NCBI GenBank assembly: GCA_036971615.1
Contig: JAYKKR010000029.1
Span: 372,001-436,000, forward strand
Origin: Amyloporia xantha
Lineage: Eukaryota > Basidiomycota > Agaricomycetes > Polyporales > Adustoporiaceae
DNA: 64,000 bases
Direction of reading: 5' to 3'
Shown: positions 1-9,579 of the stretch, in pieces
Layout of the letters: each line of letters starts with the position of its first letter
Numbering within the stretch: the stretch's first letter is position 1
Program-made: the position numbers and the translations under genes
Notes under the pieces: generated by a model
Database searches by the model: none
Told to the model about the DNA's origin: nothing
Seen by the model: the letters and a program-made list of their open reading frames with translations, nothing else

Positions 1-239
1 CTCTCACTCACACCTGATATGCGCTGCACCCAATCTCTATTCCAGAGAGTGTCTACAGTATGCATACATAGGTGTTGATATGAAAGAAGTGTTAGTCTTA
101 GAAAGGAAATAGGATAGTGGCATATGTGCTGGCACACAAACATATGTAAATATAGATGATAAGGGCATATAAGCCTAGGATAAGGGATTATAATAATATA
201 ATGGAATATAATTGAATAGATATGTAACGGCACGTTACA
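1..239 (-). repeat. LTR (3' LTR of the - strand element), truncated by the window edge
   Basis: This matches 9596-9834 nearly base for base, with a few substitutions and small indels around 49-85. About 16 bases of its outer end lie before the window. It ends in GTTACA and is followed by the reverse complement of a polypurine tract. Confidence 0.9.
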
Positions 240-800
240 TCCTCCCCTACCGGACTCGTACCACGGGTCCAACAGGAGGAAGGGCCCATCACACTTTGAA
301 GTGGATGAAACCAGTGGAATGTATTCCTTGCAGGAGACAATGAAGTCCCCGCAGCAACAGTTCACAATTATATTGTGAACTCTCCACGCAGGTCAAGGAG
401 TAGTACTTAGACATGTGGCAAGCACAGTCCGCAGCAGAGTTGACATCAACACAAACCAGTCCCCAGAGACCAGTGAGTGCCAACATCGCATCTGAGTCCC
501 AGGCAGTAGGGTCACTCTGCCTTTGGACCAGCAGGACACAGAGGGGTTACCTCTGCATCCTCAGCAATGTTATCCATTGCTGATGACCTGGAGAGGCATC
601 AAGGTGCATCACCAAATCTGTCGTCGGTCATGATAGTGGATGACGACTGATTTGAGGAAATACGGCATGCCACACCGGTTAGGCATGTGGCAAGTCCACA
701 GAGATATGCTGCACCAGTTGAGCATGCAGCATGTCCATAAATATGGCATCCTGAACTGTGAAGTATTCGGCACACCCACTGATGCACCACGCAACACCGG

Positions 801-2138
801 TTAGGCATGTTGCGTGTATGAGGAGACGACGCACATGGTGTCTCGACATGTCCATGCCGTTGATCTAGAAGGTCTAGTGCAATGGTTACACAGCGTCGAT
901 GAAGGCGCTGAGGGCATGAAGAAGCTGCGCCAGGAACTGACGCGAACCTCATATACTGGGAAGCCAGCGCTGGGGCACAGCGCAATGGCATCCAGTGGAT
1001 AGATGACAGCATATGGCATGCTGTCCCTATCTGCATCAGAAGCAGTGACAGACTGCTCCTGGTATGTGCGTCGCACTGGTAGGTGTGACGTACGCTGGGA
1101 TGAAGTGTACAACACATCAGGTGTTGTACGCTGGAGGAGAGGGAGTAACCTCTGTCGCGCCTCCACAACATATTCAATGTTGTGAAGACGGCATGCAGTA
1201 AGGTGCTGCAGCCATACTTCGATGTAGGCATACAGCTGTGAGTCATCTTCTGGAAGCAGAAGATACCACTGAGCGGCTTGCGCTGCTCTGCACCTTGCCA
1301 ATATGACCTCAGTCTCATAGGCAAGGGCGCATTCACCTTCTATGCGCTCAGCATCTGAGATGCTGGGCGTATAGGGGCTTGAGGCGATGGAGGCGTTGTC
1401 GGTGGACATGGTGGTTGAGAGGATGGAGGATCCCTGTCCACGTCGACAGTCTATATAGACCTCCAGTGTCAATCGAAGTCGGTTACAGACTTCAATTCCT
1501 GATGAGCGCTGATGAGCGCTGGTCAGCAGACTCAAACCGGAATTGCAAGTATTCCATTTGAGGAGCGACAATCCCAGTGATATGGAATTGTCACTGAAGA
1601 GCAGGACCAATGGGAATTGGTCGGGCTCCCGGTCCCTCCCCCCTCGGAAAGATACCCCGGTCCGATGAACTTTGGCATCAGAGTCTGGGTTCAGTCGTTT
1701 GGAAGGTAGGATAGTGCGACTGGCAAGTAGCACTACAATTAGAATAGACAAAGTATAAAATACTTTATCTATCCACCGAAAGAATGGCCCAAGTCCAATA
1801 GAGACAAGGGTCAGACATTTAGAAAGGAAAGGAGATGTCGAGTACATAGAAGATGTACTCGAACACTTCACATATTGGTGCATGGAGACAGACAAACAAC
1901 ATGATAAGTTGTTTGTATGTCTATCGACAAGCATGTCTTGGGCATATTCACCCTCAGATACTCCGAGAATTGAGGTGAATATGCAGCCCAAGAAGCTTGC
2001 ATGCATGTTCTCAAGCATCAGAGGACTTGAGAACAACAGCCTGCTTGACGCTACAGTACCGTGTACATCGGGCAAAGGCTCAGAGTGAACAGGGTGCAGA
2101 GGCGTGCAGTCAGCAATGCTGCTGCATGTATGATTCAC
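801..2138 (-). CDS. Downstream continuation of the repeat ORF, separated by one TGA
   Basis: Same frame as the repeat ORF, separated only by the TGA at 2157-2159. The first ~50 codons still carry the repeat (S-I-A-D-C, then S-E-P-L-P-D-V-H-G, then a degenerate SSP-L-M-L-E), so the stop is probably a later mutation. After that it becomes non-repetitive. An internal Met near 1408 starts a more protein-like stretch (STDNASIASSPYTPSISDAE). I do not recognise a domain. Confidence 0.4.
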   Translation of the reverse strand: MNHTCSSIADCTPLHPVHSEPLPDVHGTVASSRLLFSSPLMLENMHASFLGCIFTSILGVSEGEYAQDMLVDRHTNNLSCCLSVSMHQYVKCSSTSSMYSTSPFLSKCLTLVSIGLGPFFRWIDKVFYTLSILIVVLLASRTILPSKRLNPDSDAKVHRTGVSFRGGRDREPDQFPLVLLFSDNSISLGLSLLKWNTCNSGLSLLTSAHQRSSGIEVCNRLRLTLEVYIDCRRGQGSSILSTTMSTDNASIASSPYTPSISDAERIEGECALAYETEVILARCRAAQAAQWYLLLPEDDSQLYAYIEVWLQHLTACRLHNIEYVVEARQRLLPLLQRTTPDVLYTSSQRTSHLPVRRTYQEQSVTASDADRDSMPYAVIYPLDAIALCPSAGFPVYEVRVSSWRSFFMPSAPSSTLCNHCTRPSRSTAWTCRDTMCVVSSYTQHA

Positions 2139-2156
2139 CGTTGCACTCAGGGTAAG

Positions 2157-3998
2157 TCACTGCTCAAGTACTTGGGTACTTGAGAAGTGTGCTCCGCTCA
2201 ATGCACCGATACATGGGCATTGAGTGGAGGCTCCCTCGAGTACTGTAGTACTCGGGTGGAGTACCCATCCTAATGCAGCACTACCATGCACATTGGGATG
2301 GGGTGGGTGATGGACGAGATACGGCGGATGCACGCGCTCGAGCATTAAAGTACTCGAGGACAGTGACCAACCCATCACGCCAACACGTACTTGAGTGTAC
2401 GAACGACATGTCTCGTCGTTCACACGTACATCGTCGAGCATGGCAATGCTCAGGATGGCAGACGACCGGTACGCGCAGTCAGCAATGCTGCTGCGTGTAT
2501 CGTCCGTGTCCGTGCTCTCGAGTACCAAAGTACTCGAGGGCGGTGGTCTATGTCCGTCGTCGAGGACGGTGCTCAGAGTGTACGCACCGTAGTCCCCGCA
2601 GGGGCGAGATCCGTCGAGTACAGAAGTACTTGGCGGATGCACGCTGCTGCCGCACCTACGGGGCGCGCCATCGCGGTGAGTGACGTCGAGTACCATAGTA
2701 CTCGGCGTATATGCAGGGCTCCGCACACGTTTGCGTGAGCGGCGCCGTCTGCTGTCTGTGGCGTCAGACCGGGCACGGCAAGTACCTTCGAGTACAGGTG
2801 TACTCGAAGAATACGCACGTCCGATTGGGCTGGCGCGCGGGCGTCGAACGACAGCCCCCTCGAGTACTACAGTACTCGGGGAAAGTACCCTTCCCAACGC
2901 GGCACTAGCATGCGCGCTGGGCTTGGGCAGTGGGGAACGAACGACAGGCAGCGTATGCACGCAGTCAGCAGCGCTGCTGCGTGTATTGCTCGCGTCCGTA
3001 CTCTCGAGTACCAAGGTGCTCGAGAACAGCAGTCTGCTCAACACTGCACCTCCGTGCGCGTCGAGCAGCGGCTCGTGTTGAACGTCCAGCAACGAGGGCA
3101 TACACTCAGCCATGCTGGTGTATGCAGCGTTCGCATCCGTGTCCTCGAGTACCTCAGTGCTCGGGAACAACGGCCCACCCAGCGCTGCACCGCTGTGCAC
3201 ATCGGGTGGTGGTTGGGAGCGAGGAGGTTGCGGCGGACTCGCTCGCTCAGCCGTGCTGAGGCTCGCTTCGCACGCACCCCTGTCCTCAAGTACAAGTGTA
3301 CTTGGGGACCTTGGTCTGCCCGGCACGGCACTGCTGTGCGCGCTGGGTAGCGGCTCGGAGAGGAGGTGAGGCGGAGTAGGTGCGCCGTCATCACCACTGG
3401 CATGTGCCTTACTCGCGTCCCCGTACTCAAGTACAGTACTTGAGTACGGCGTGTCCCACGCGCCGACGTTAGGGACACTGTGCGCGCAGTCCTGCGCCGG
3501 TGCCTGTGTGCCCGAACGAAGCATCTGCTCGAGTACCAGTGTACTCGAGTAGTGTGCCTTGATCGGTACACTCGCACTCAGTCGTTCGAGTACGATACCC
3601 TCGAGTACAGTAGTACTCGAGTAGTACATCCACCCCAACGCAGCACTGTAGTGCGCGTTGGCGTAGGGCTCCGAGCGAGCAGTCAGTGGGGCATACGCGC
3701 AGTCAGTTATACTGCTGCGTGTATCACCTTCATCCGTGCACTCGAGTAGCAGGGTACTCGGGAGCGTCGGATTGTCCTGCGCGCAGGCGTTGACAACTCT
3801 GCACGTGCAGACTTGTACAGCCGGCGGAGGATGCGCGCAGTCAGCTATACGGCTGCGTGCATCGTTCGCATCCGCGCTCTCGAGTGGGGGCGCACTCGGG
3901 GGCGACGATCTATCCGGCGTACTCGAACAAGATGCCTGCTCGAGTACTCGAATACTTGAGCAGGGTGTCTTGTTCGGCATGCCCACGCTCGATTGATC
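2157..3998 (-). CDS. SST-x-VLE repeat ORF, central part (interrupted)
   Basis: About 610 codons carry roughly 17 SST-x-VLE-type motifs, spaced near 70, 100 or 140 bp. Linkers follow a loose consensus of acidic/Ser stretch, S-I-A-D-C-A, P-P-P-x-V, then x-x-A-L-G-x. It continues in frame from the segment beyond the 3.26-kb insertion. It ends at a TGA (2157-2159), and the same frame stays open beyond it. There is no similarity to retroviral domains. Composition is unlike the neighbouring genes. It could be a genuine low-complexity protein or a minisatellite that happens to be open. Confidence 0.6.
   Translation of the reverse strand, partial: DQSSVGMPNKTPCSSIRVLEQASCSSTPDRSSPPSAPPLESADANDARSRIADCAHPPPAVQVCTCRVVNACAQDNPTLPSTLLLECTDEGDTRSSITDCAYAPLTARSEPYANAHYSAALGWMYYSSTTVLEGIVLERLSASVPIKAHYSSTLVLEQMLRSGTQAPAQDCAHSVPNVGAWDTPYSSTVLEYGDASKAHASGDDGAPTPPHLLSEPLPSAHSSAVPGRPRSPSTLVLEDRGACEASLSTAERASPPQPPRSQPPPDVHSGAALGGPLFPSTEVLEDTDANAAYTSMAECMPSLLDVQHEPLLDAHGGAVLSRLLFSSTLVLESTDASNTRSSAADCVHTLPVVRSPLPKPSAHASAALGRVLSPSTVVLEGAVVRRPRASPIGRAYSSSTPVLEGTCRARSDATDSRRRRSRKRVRSPAYTPSTMVLDVTHRDGAPRRCGSSVHPPSTSVLDGSRPCGDYGAYTLSTVLDDGHRPPPSSTLVLESTDTDDTRSSIADCAYRSSAILSIAMLDDVRVNDETCRSYTQVRVGVMGWSLSSSTLMLERVHPPYLVHHPPHPNVHGSAALGWVLHPSTTVLEGASTQCPCIGALSGAHFSSTQVLEQ
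2163..3960. repeat. Array of about 17 short palindromes (hairpins), left part
   Basis: Imperfect to perfect palindromes of the form CTCGAGTAC-N4-GTACTCGAG. Perfect 9-bp stems occur at 2163-2184, 2517-2538, 3528-3550 and near 3600. A 10-bp stem (CTTCGAGTAC / GTACTCGAAG) lies near 2787. Stem pairs vary together: CTCAAG pairs with CTTGAG at 2163 and 3425, and GAGTG with CACTC near 3878. All lie in one - strand reading frame and encode S-S-T-x-V-L-E. The loop is nearly always 4 nt. Confidence 0.85.
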
Positions 3999-4379
3999 CA
4001 CCAACTTATGTACCCCTGATGCACCAACATGACGGGTAGGCCCAGGAACGCTTATGCACCAGGCAGCGCATTGGCCTGGCTGTTGATGCATCACTTCCTG
4101 GGGCTTCGCCGCCCCCTTCGGCATCACGGCTTATTGCCATATCAGGTAGGTATCTATTAGAAAGGCCCTAGGCCATTTAATTTACAGCGAAATTTGTATT
4201 TTGGTGCCACAGACTCATTTGGGCATCAAAAACCATGTAAAAAACAGCAAAAAAATAGATTTTTATTTTTTTCAGTAGCTACAGTAGCTACAGGCTATAA
4301 CAGTACAAATATGAAGAATTGTATATAGCCCCCGGCCTGCTGCAGTGTAAGCGAATGCAGATCGAGCGAGGGGGGAGGG

Positions 4380-5150
4380 CCGGGTGAGCGCAGGCCGAGC
4401 GAGCGCCTACGGGGGAACGGGGAGACCCAAGCGTGGCTGGGCAAGCGAGTGGGGACCGGGCGAGCGGGCGACCACGGATGGGGGGAAGTGAGCGCGGATC
4501 GAGTGAGCGAGCATGGAGGGGGCAAGCGAGCGCGGACGGGACGAGCGCGGGCGGGATGAGCACGGGCGGGACGGACATGGGCCGTACAAGCGTCGGCAGG
4601 ATGAGCGTGGGCCGTACGAGCAGCGGCGGGACGAGCATAGGCAGGGCGGCGAGTGTGGAGGGGGCGAGCGGGCGCAGATGGGACGAGCGCAGGCGGGACG
4701 AGCACAGGCGGGCAGGACGGAAATGAACTGTACGAGTGTCGGCGGGACGAGCACGGGCGGGACGGACATGGGCCGTACAAGCGTCGGCAGGACGAGCATG
4801 GGAGGAATGGATATGAGTGGGACGGGCGTCGGCGGAACGAGCATGGGCAGGATGGACGTGGGCCGTACGAGCGGCGGCGGAACGGGCACGGGCCGTACGA
4901 GCGGCGGCGGAACGGGCACGGGCCGTACGAGCAATGGCGGGACGGGCATGGGCAGGGCGAGCAGCGGCGGGACGGGCGCGGGCAGGGCAAGCAGCGGCGG
5001 GACGGGCACGGGCCGTACGAACGTCGGCGGGGCGCGCATCGGCAGGACGAGCGGGGACCGTACGAGCGTCGGCAGAGAAAGCACGGGCAGTGCGAGCGTC
5101 GGTGGGACGAGCGTGGGCAGGATGGACAAGGACGGATGGAGCAGGAGGCA
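4380..5150. repeat. GC-rich minisatellite, left arm of the fold-back element
   Basis: Tandem degenerate 15-18 bp units such as GGCGGGACGAGCACGGGC and GGACATGGGCCGTACGAG. Long frames open here on both strands, but they are low-complexity by-products of the repeat. Confidence 0.85.
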
Positions 5151-5421
5151 AGCGTCAAAGGTCAGGGAGGTGGCCAGCGGCGACGGCGTACGGACACCAT
5201 TGATGCTAAACAACAAGATGTCAGTACTTTTACAAAGCTGCAAAACAAAACAAAATGAACTTACTTTTGGACGCTGCTCGCAGGCAGCAGCGGGACGACG
5301 ACGGCGTCGTCGTCGTCGTCGAGCAGACCAAGGGTGACGCGTCACCTCTGGCAGTCCGGGAGATGCCGGTATACCTAATCTAGAAGGCGTCTTAAACGTC
5401 TTATACTCGTCTTAAAGTGGC

Positions 5422-5453
5422 GGAAGCACTATTGCGTTCTCAATAGTGCTTCC
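5422..5453. repeat. Perfect 13-bp hairpin near the centre of the fold-back element
   Basis: GGAAGCACTATTG, a 6-nt loop, then its exact reverse complement. It lies in the unpaired centre of the element. The rest of 5460-5930 shows no gene or clear repeat. Confidence 0.8.
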
Positions 5454-6179
5454 ATCTCCTCAAAAATTCATATGAGGACATTTAAATAGTATTAGAATAG
5501 ACTCACCGAATTTGAGCGATACAGGACGAAGAGTGTGTGTTGAGGAAGAGGCCCGAGTCGGCCGAGGCGTGGCACAGCCAATTAGGTGGCGCGCTCAGCC
5601 AGGCGCAACTCGATGCTCAAAACGTCTGTTAACCTACTTACACGGCCGTTTCGAATATTGCGGCCGCCAACATCTACCTATCCACCCTAAAACTTATTTA
5701 TATATACTCTCTATTACAGGTTGTATTTCAGTCTCTCAATTCATAGGCTAGTCTATATTCTATTTACCAAAATATGCCGGATGTTTACTATCCTGGACCC
5801 AAAATACATATGTTTTGTTTATATCTCTCTGAGGAAGTGAGAAATAATCAAAATAACTAAGAGACATACTATTCTATACATTCTTACTACTATCCATAGG
5901 TTACATGCCGAAAATATTTCCTCAAAATAGCCGTACTCACTGAGCAGCGCGAGCAAAACTTCAGCCACACACCCAAATCGGGTAGTCCGGCTGTTCCCGT
6001 AGTGCGCGCCAACAGCGACGCGTCAGCGTTGGTCGTCTCCTCGACGTCGTCCACAACGTTGACGACGTCCCGCTGCTGCCCGCGAGCAGCGTGATAAAGT
6101 AAGTTAACAACATTATTTTGTATCTTTCAATTACTGACTGGGTATCTGTAAACACAGTCCGACAGCGCACATCCCCGCA

Positions 6180-6900
6180 TCAAGGCTCACTCCCCTGCCC
6201 ACTCCCCTGCCTACCCTCCTGCTGCTGCGGCGTCGCTGTCCCCGCTGCACCGTCGCTGTCCCAGCTGCGCCATCGCCATCCCCGCTGTGCCGTCTTTATT
6301 CCCGTTGCACGCTCACTGCTCGCACTGCACACTTCCAGCCCCCGTTGTACAATCAGCACCCTTGCTGCGCGCTCACCCCGCCCTGCCTGACTCGTCTCAC
6401 GCCGCCGCACATTTGCTCGCCCTGCCTACTCCGCCGCACGCTCGCCCTGCCTACTCCGCCGCACGCTCGCTCGATCGCGCCGCGGGCTGCTGCTCCCCCG
6501 TCCGCTGCACGTCCGCCGCTCCCCCGTCCGCTGCACGCCCGCCGCTCGCTGCTGCATGCCCGCCGCTCCCCTGTCCGTGCTCGCTCACCCCGCCCTTGCA
6601 CGCTCGCCCGGCCCTTGCACGCTGCTCCTGCCCATGCAAGCTGCCCCGCCCGTCCATGCTGCCCCATACTCGCTCACCCGTCCCTTGCACGCTCACCCGT
6701 CCCTTGCTAGCTCGCCCGACCGTCCGCGCTCGCTCCGACCGTCCGCGCTCGCCCGACCGTGCGCGCTTGCTCCGTCCATCCGCGCTCGCCCGTCCGTGCG
6801 CGCTCGCTCCGTCTGTGCGCGCTCGCTTCGTCCGTCTGCGCTCGATTCATCCGTCCGCGCTCGCTTCGTCCGTGCACGCTCCCGCGTCCGTCCGCGCTCA
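6180..6900. repeat. GC-rich minisatellite, right arm of the fold-back element
   Basis: Complementary in type to 4380-5150: units such as GCTCGCCCGTCCGTGCGC, in inverted orientation. The open frames here (for example 6287-6919) are repeat by-products. Confidence 0.8.
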
Positions 6901-7217
6901 CTATACCTATTGTATATAGCTTTTGTTATCATTGTACCCTAGCTACTGAAGTGAAAAAAGAAATCCCATATTTTTTGCCATTTTAATACATTTTTGGTGC
7001 CCAAATAAGTCTGTGCCACCCCTGATATAAATTCCGCCACATATTTTGTGACCCAGACCCTTTTGGAAATCTACCTACCTGATATGGTATTAAGCCGTGA
7101 TGCCGAAGGGGGCCTACGGCGAAAGGGAGGAGGCCCCGGAGGTTCCGGCGAAGCCCCAAGAAGTGATGCATCAACAGCCAGGCCAATGCGCTGCCTGGTG
7201 CATAAGCGTTCCTGGGC

Positions 7218-7889
7218 CTACCCCTCATGTTGGTGCATCATTAGTACATAAGCAGCTGATTGATCGAGCCTGATACTCTCGAGTACAGCAATACTCGAGC
7301 AGTATGCCCGTCCCAGCATAGCACTCTGGTGCACGTTGGTCCGGGGTGCGAGGCGTGGGGTATACGGCGGCTGCGCACAGACAGCTGTGCTGCTGTGCGC
7401 GTCGCTCGTACACCTGGCCATGTTCCCGAGTACTAAGATACTCGAGAACCTCGTTCCACCCAGCACAGCACGGATGTGCGCGTTCGGCGGTGGTCCTTGG
7501 CAGGCAGTGGGCAGAGCAGGTGCGCCGTCAGCTATGCTGGCGGGCACACCCCTTACCGTTGCATTCTCGAGTACTTCTGTACTCGAGTCTGACAGCCCAC
7601 CCGGCGCGGCGCAGGTGCGTACGTCGGGCGGCGGCTCTATGCGGGTGGCAGACGAAACGGGTGCGCCGTCAGCTAGGCTGACGAGCGCACCGCTCTCTGT
7701 CGCGTTCTCGAGTACGTGAGTACTCGAGGGTAGCAGTCCACCCAACGCGGCACTACTGTGCGCGTTGGGCGGCGGTTCGGGGCGGATCGCGGATGAACTG
7801 GGGTACTTACTTGTACTGGGGCCCCTGTTCCCGGTTCCTATACCCTCCCGGGCGCGCAACCGCCCGGCGAGTTCGTCCTGCGGAAGCAA
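7218..7889 (-). CDS. SST-x-VLE repeat ORF, upstream part (interrupted)
   Basis: This is the N-terminal-side part of a long repeat protein in the LTR element. Four copies of a Ser-Ser-Thr-x-Val-Leu-Glu-type motif recur about every 46 codons. The linkers resemble PPP(N/D)-(A/V)-H-x-x-A-A-L-G-G. Each motif is encoded by a near-palindrome. The frame is cut at 7257/7258 by a 3.26-kb insertion. With the insertion and one 8-bp target copy removed, the frame continues directly at 3998. The last ~13 codons of this ORF are insertion sequence. Function is unknown. Confidence 0.6.
   Translation of the reverse strand: MLPQDELAGRLRAREGIGTGNRGPSTSKYPSSSAIRPEPPPNAHSSAALGGLLPSSTHVLENATESGALVSLADGAPVSSATRIEPPPDVRTCAAPGGLSDSSTEVLENATVRGVPASIADGAPALPTACQGPPPNAHIRAVLGGTRFSSILVLGNMARCTSDAHSSTAVCAQPPYTPRLAPRTNVHQSAMLGRAYCSSIAVLESIRLDQSAAYVLMMHQHEG
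7270..7722. repeat. Array of 4 palindromes, right part of the same array
   Basis: The same motif recurs near 7275, 7427, 7563 and 7707. The last two have perfect CTCGAGTAC / GTACTCGAG stems with loops TTCT and GTGA. Spacing is about 136-152 bp. The array was continuous with 2163-3960 before the 3999-7257 insertion. Confidence 0.85.
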
Positions 7890-8309
7890 GACGTCGTTCG
7901 AGTTCTCTTGAAGAACCGAACGTCGAGGATGAGAGCCGTACGGCGCATCTTGACGCGTCGCAGAGGGCTGCAGCGTGCCGTCGTTGGACGGGACACGCTG
8001 TGGTGGCAGCGGCTGGGAGTCTTCTTGTACGGGCCGTTGTAAGTCGAGACGGTGCGCCGTCCCGTGTGCGAATGTGTTCGTCCGAGGGGCTATAGAGGAG
8101 CTGCGAGCTTCCGAATAAAAGTGATCTGGTGGTGGTGAGTGTGTAAATGGTGGAATGGTGTGACAGACCCGGTTCTATGCTCGGAAAGTGCTCGTCCTAG
8201 TAGTTGTGCCGCTGTACTATGTCGAATCCCGGTGGAAGCCTCTGTCTCTGAAACCTAGAAGGTGCCCGCTGGCACTTGATCGCTTCCCTCCGCCGCGTGC
8301 GGAGAGCCT

Positions 8310-8530
8310 CAGTATCGCGGTATCACAGTATCGCAGTAAAGTCGTATAGAGAGCCGCTGCAGCTCTACACTAAACCCGGTGAAAGAATAGAAAGAACGCA
8401 GTTTGCCCTGCCACTTGCAGAGCCCCGGTGTCGCAGTGTCGCAGTGTCGCAGTGTCGCAGTGTCGCAGTGTCGCAGTAAAAGACGTATAGAGTGCCGCTG
8501 CAGCTCTACACTAAGCCCGGTAAGAGAAAG
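8310..8530. repeat. 8-bp tandem repeat and a duplicated ~50-bp unit inside the LTR element
   Basis: TGTCGCAG is repeated about six times at 8430-8478, and a related TATCGCAG run lies near 8312-8335. Each run is followed by the same ~50-bp block beginning (A/G)TATAGAG and containing GCCGCTGCAGCTCTACAC (8343 and 8482). The wider spacer 7890-8867 shows no convincing gene. Confidence 0.75.
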
Positions 8531-8867
8531 AGAGTGTCTATTGCCCAGTAGTGAGATGTACAGGGGAGTCCTAGTAGTATTGTACCAAGGGGGGGGGGCT
8601 CCCTAGCTAGCTACCTCCCGGCCACGTCGTCTACCCTCCGCTGACTAAGCGGAACGAAGCGGTGTCACTCCGGAAGGAAGAATCGCAAAATCGGAATAAA
8701 GCGGAGGGAAGGGGAGGAAAGATAAGATAAAACACCAAAACCAATTAGAGCAAAAATGCAAAATAAATGAGAATCAAATCGAACACCAAAGCTGTATGGT
8801 AGACACGGAGGAGGGAGGAACAACACCTGAGGAAGAGAGAGAATGAGATGCTTGCTTGTCCGTGCTT

Positions 8868-9521
8868 TCACCCCCCAGCCCGATACCTCTCCTTACACCG
8901 TACTGGCATGCTCGAGGGTACCGGGCGCGTCTGTTCGGGTTCCGCGGCCGTGGGTGTTGCAGTGGTGGTGGAGTTGGCCGGTGTCGAGGTGAGAGTGGAG
9001 GTGGTGGTGGTGGTAGCGGAAGAAGACGCGTGTAGGCGCTCGCCGCGCCGCGCATCGGGAATGACTGCGCGGGGCATCGGGCGCAAGCCTCGGGCAGTCC
9101 CAGAGATCCCCGTTGCAGGTCTGCTGGGCCTCGCCGGCTCGTTCACGGGAGAGGACCACTGTGAAGCACGTCGCTCTTCGTCGTGATCGAGCTGCGCCAT
9201 GACACAGTACCGGATGGTACTGACTGCCATGAGTGCGCGCTCTTTGCGCTCGAATCCGTACCATCTCGCTCGGTCGTCGAACCGAGTGACTCGTCTCTCG
9301 AAATCCTCGAGAGGCATCTCGATTAAATCTGAGATGGCTCTTTCAAATGACAGGGACCTTCTCTCCCAGTGAACCCAGGAGGGAAGGTCTTGGGCTTTCC
9401 AAGCATTGCATGAAGAACTGTGAGCTTCTTCATGTAATGGATGCAACACCTCAAGGCATTTAGCCAAGAGGACAGTTCCAGCTGGCCACTTAGTGAAGTA
9501 GGCAGTTGTAAATGTATGCAT
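8868..9521 (-). CDS. Possible gag-like ORF of the LTR element (217 aa)
   Basis: The first ATG after the 5' LTR opens a 217-aa frame. The N-terminal half is ordinary mixed sequence with aromatic and charged residues (for example LEDFERRVTRFDDRARWYG around residues 73-90). The C-terminal half is Ser/Thr/Pro-rich and includes a run of threonines around residue 170. Position suggests a gag-like structural protein, but I do not recognise the family and see no zinc knuckle. It could also be captured host sequence. Confidence 0.4.
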   Translation of the reverse strand: MHTFTTAYFTKWPAGTVLLAKCLEVLHPLHEEAHSSSCNAWKAQDLPSWVHWERRSLSFERAISDLIEMPLEDFERRVTRFDDRARWYGFERKERALMAVSTIRYCVMAQLDHDEERRASQWSSPVNEPARPSRPATGISGTARGLRPMPRAVIPDARRGERLHASSSATTTTTSTLTSTPANSTTTATPTAAEPEQTRPVPSSMPVRCKERYRAGG

Positions 9522-9579
9522 GCGCTGTAAACTCTCCCAGGTTGTAGAAACCTGACAAAGTCAGAGGAGCGCAAAAATG

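Larger units (their letters stand above)
3999..7257. mobile_element. 3.26-kb fold-back (long inverted repeat) element with 8-bp target duplication
   Basis: An exact 8-bp direct repeat GATTGATC flanks the element (3991-3998 and 7258-7265). The arms are inverted copies: 4006-4150 matches the reverse complement of 7075-7252 almost perfectly apart from a ~36-bp indel. The match continues inward through an AT-rich stretch (4150-4310 against 6900-7070), a GC-rich minisatellite, and a CGTCGT-rich segment (5270-5400 against 5970-6090). No transposase is visible. An 8-bp duplication is typical of hAT-type elements, but the termini are not diagnostic. Removing it restores the surrounding reading frame. 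Confidence 0.8.

Noticed and set aside
599..1336. 245-aa - strand ORF
   Set aside because: Overlaps the repeat-ORF continuation in another frame; biased Cys/His/Met content and no repeat or domain.
4288..5345. ORFs of about 270-310 aa on both strands
   Set aside because: They overlap in several frames and are by-products of a GC-rich tandem repeat.
6287..6942. ORFs rich in Arg/Pro/Ala
   Set aside because: Same reason: inverted minisatellite arm, no domain, many frames open.
2163..7722. Regular palindromes with spacers, CRISPR-like at first sight
   Set aside because: This is a eukaryotic genome, the spacers are themselves diverged repeats, spacing is irregular, and no cas genes occur.
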